DNA of 5,380 nt, from contig JAOZNZ010000255.1 of NCBI GenBank assembly GCA_029933535.1, forward strand, positions 1 to 5,380, written 5' to 3'. The notes under the pieces were generated by a model. It worked only from the letters and a program-made list of their open reading frames with translations. It was not told where the DNA came from and did no database searches. The position numbers were made by a program, and so were the translations under genes. Positions 5,211 through 5,380 of the stretch are shown piece by piece (position 1 is the first letter of the stretch; every line of letters starts with the position of its first letter). Source of the DNA: a bacterium (GTDB lineage: Bacteria; Auribacterota; UBA3054; B51-G9).

Positions 5211-5380
5211 TATGTTTTTCTTCCACAATCTCGCTATCGCTCGCTTGCAGCTACATTTGTTTTTGAGATGTAGTTGCCGGAGAGCAAAGCGAGCCGGTGG
5301 ATTGTTCGGCAGGTTTTAGCTTTGCTATGTTTTTCTTCCACAATCTCGCTATCGCTCGCTTGCAGCTACATTTGTTTTTG
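5211..5380. repeat. Two identical 55-bp direct repeats, 115-bp period
   Basis: Bases 5211-5265 and 5326-5380 are identical over all 55 positions, with a 60-bp spacer (5266-5325). The second copy reaches the last base of the window, so it may be longer and the array may continue. The repeat contains CTCGCTATCGCTCGCTTGC, which is more GC-rich than the surrounding DNA. No open frame of note crosses it. Confidence 0.95.
5225..5305. repeat. Imperfect inverted repeat inside the 115-bp unit
   Basis: Three nested blocks pair in order: ACAATC (5225-5230) with GATTGT (5300-5305), GCTCGCTT (5239-5246) with AAGCGAGC (5287-5294), and GCAGCTACAT (5247-5256) with ATGTAGTTGC (5268-5277, one G-T wobble). The right side has an unpaired 9-base insert at 5278-5286. 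The first 55-bp copy and the spacer thus form the two arms of a long hairpin. Confidence 0.75.

Noticed and set aside
5211..5380. CRISPR array
   Set aside because: Only two copies, the repeat is 55 bp, and the 60-bp spacer is partly the inverse of the repeat; no cas gene is in view.

Overview
The window is an AT-rich bacterial segment built around carbohydrate use. It holds the 3' part of a sugar ABC transporter permease gene on the + strand and two complete glycoside hydrolase genes on the - strand: an exported GH3 enzyme with an F5/8 type C (discoidin-like) domain, and a GH30 enzyme with no signal peptide. There are no RNA genes, transposases, CRISPR arrays or phage genes that I can see.

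Layout: 1-540 is the MalG-type permease (start outside the window). 541-1103 is a 563-base gene-free strip between convergent transcription units, filled with short repeats and hairpins: heptamer tandems, a 9-bp tandem array, two diverged copies of a double-hairpin element, a 15-bp-phased repeat and perfect stem-loops. 1104-3614 (-) is the GH3 gene. 3615-3767 is a spacer whose core is a long imperfect hairpin made of the same 15-bp-phased repeat. 3768-5138 (-) is the GH30 gene. 5139-5380 is the GH30 leader and upstream region. It carries an octamer tandem repeat and two identical 55-bp repeats spaced 115 bp apart, with partly inverted sequence between them.

How the genes may work together (inference): GH30 and GH3 lie in the same direction, GH30 first, and could be one unit releasing monosaccharides from beta-linked glycans. 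GH3 would act outside the cytoplasm and GH30 inside. The permease belongs to a binding-protein-dependent sugar importer whose operon runs towards them from the other side.

Organism: the GH3/GH30 types, a MalG-type importer next to exported hydrolases with discoidin domains, low GC, and spacers loaded with short tandem and inverted repeats suggest an uncultured-style carbohydrate degrader, possibly of the PVC group (Lentisphaerae/Victivallales-like). This is an impression from general style, not a demonstrated placement.

The proteins belong to known families. The parts that are hard to explain are the repeats between the genes, above all the 15-bp-phased ATYATTTTG repeat on both sides of the GH3 gene and the 55-bp repeat upstream of GH30. 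I see no convincing new defence, mobile or RNA system.
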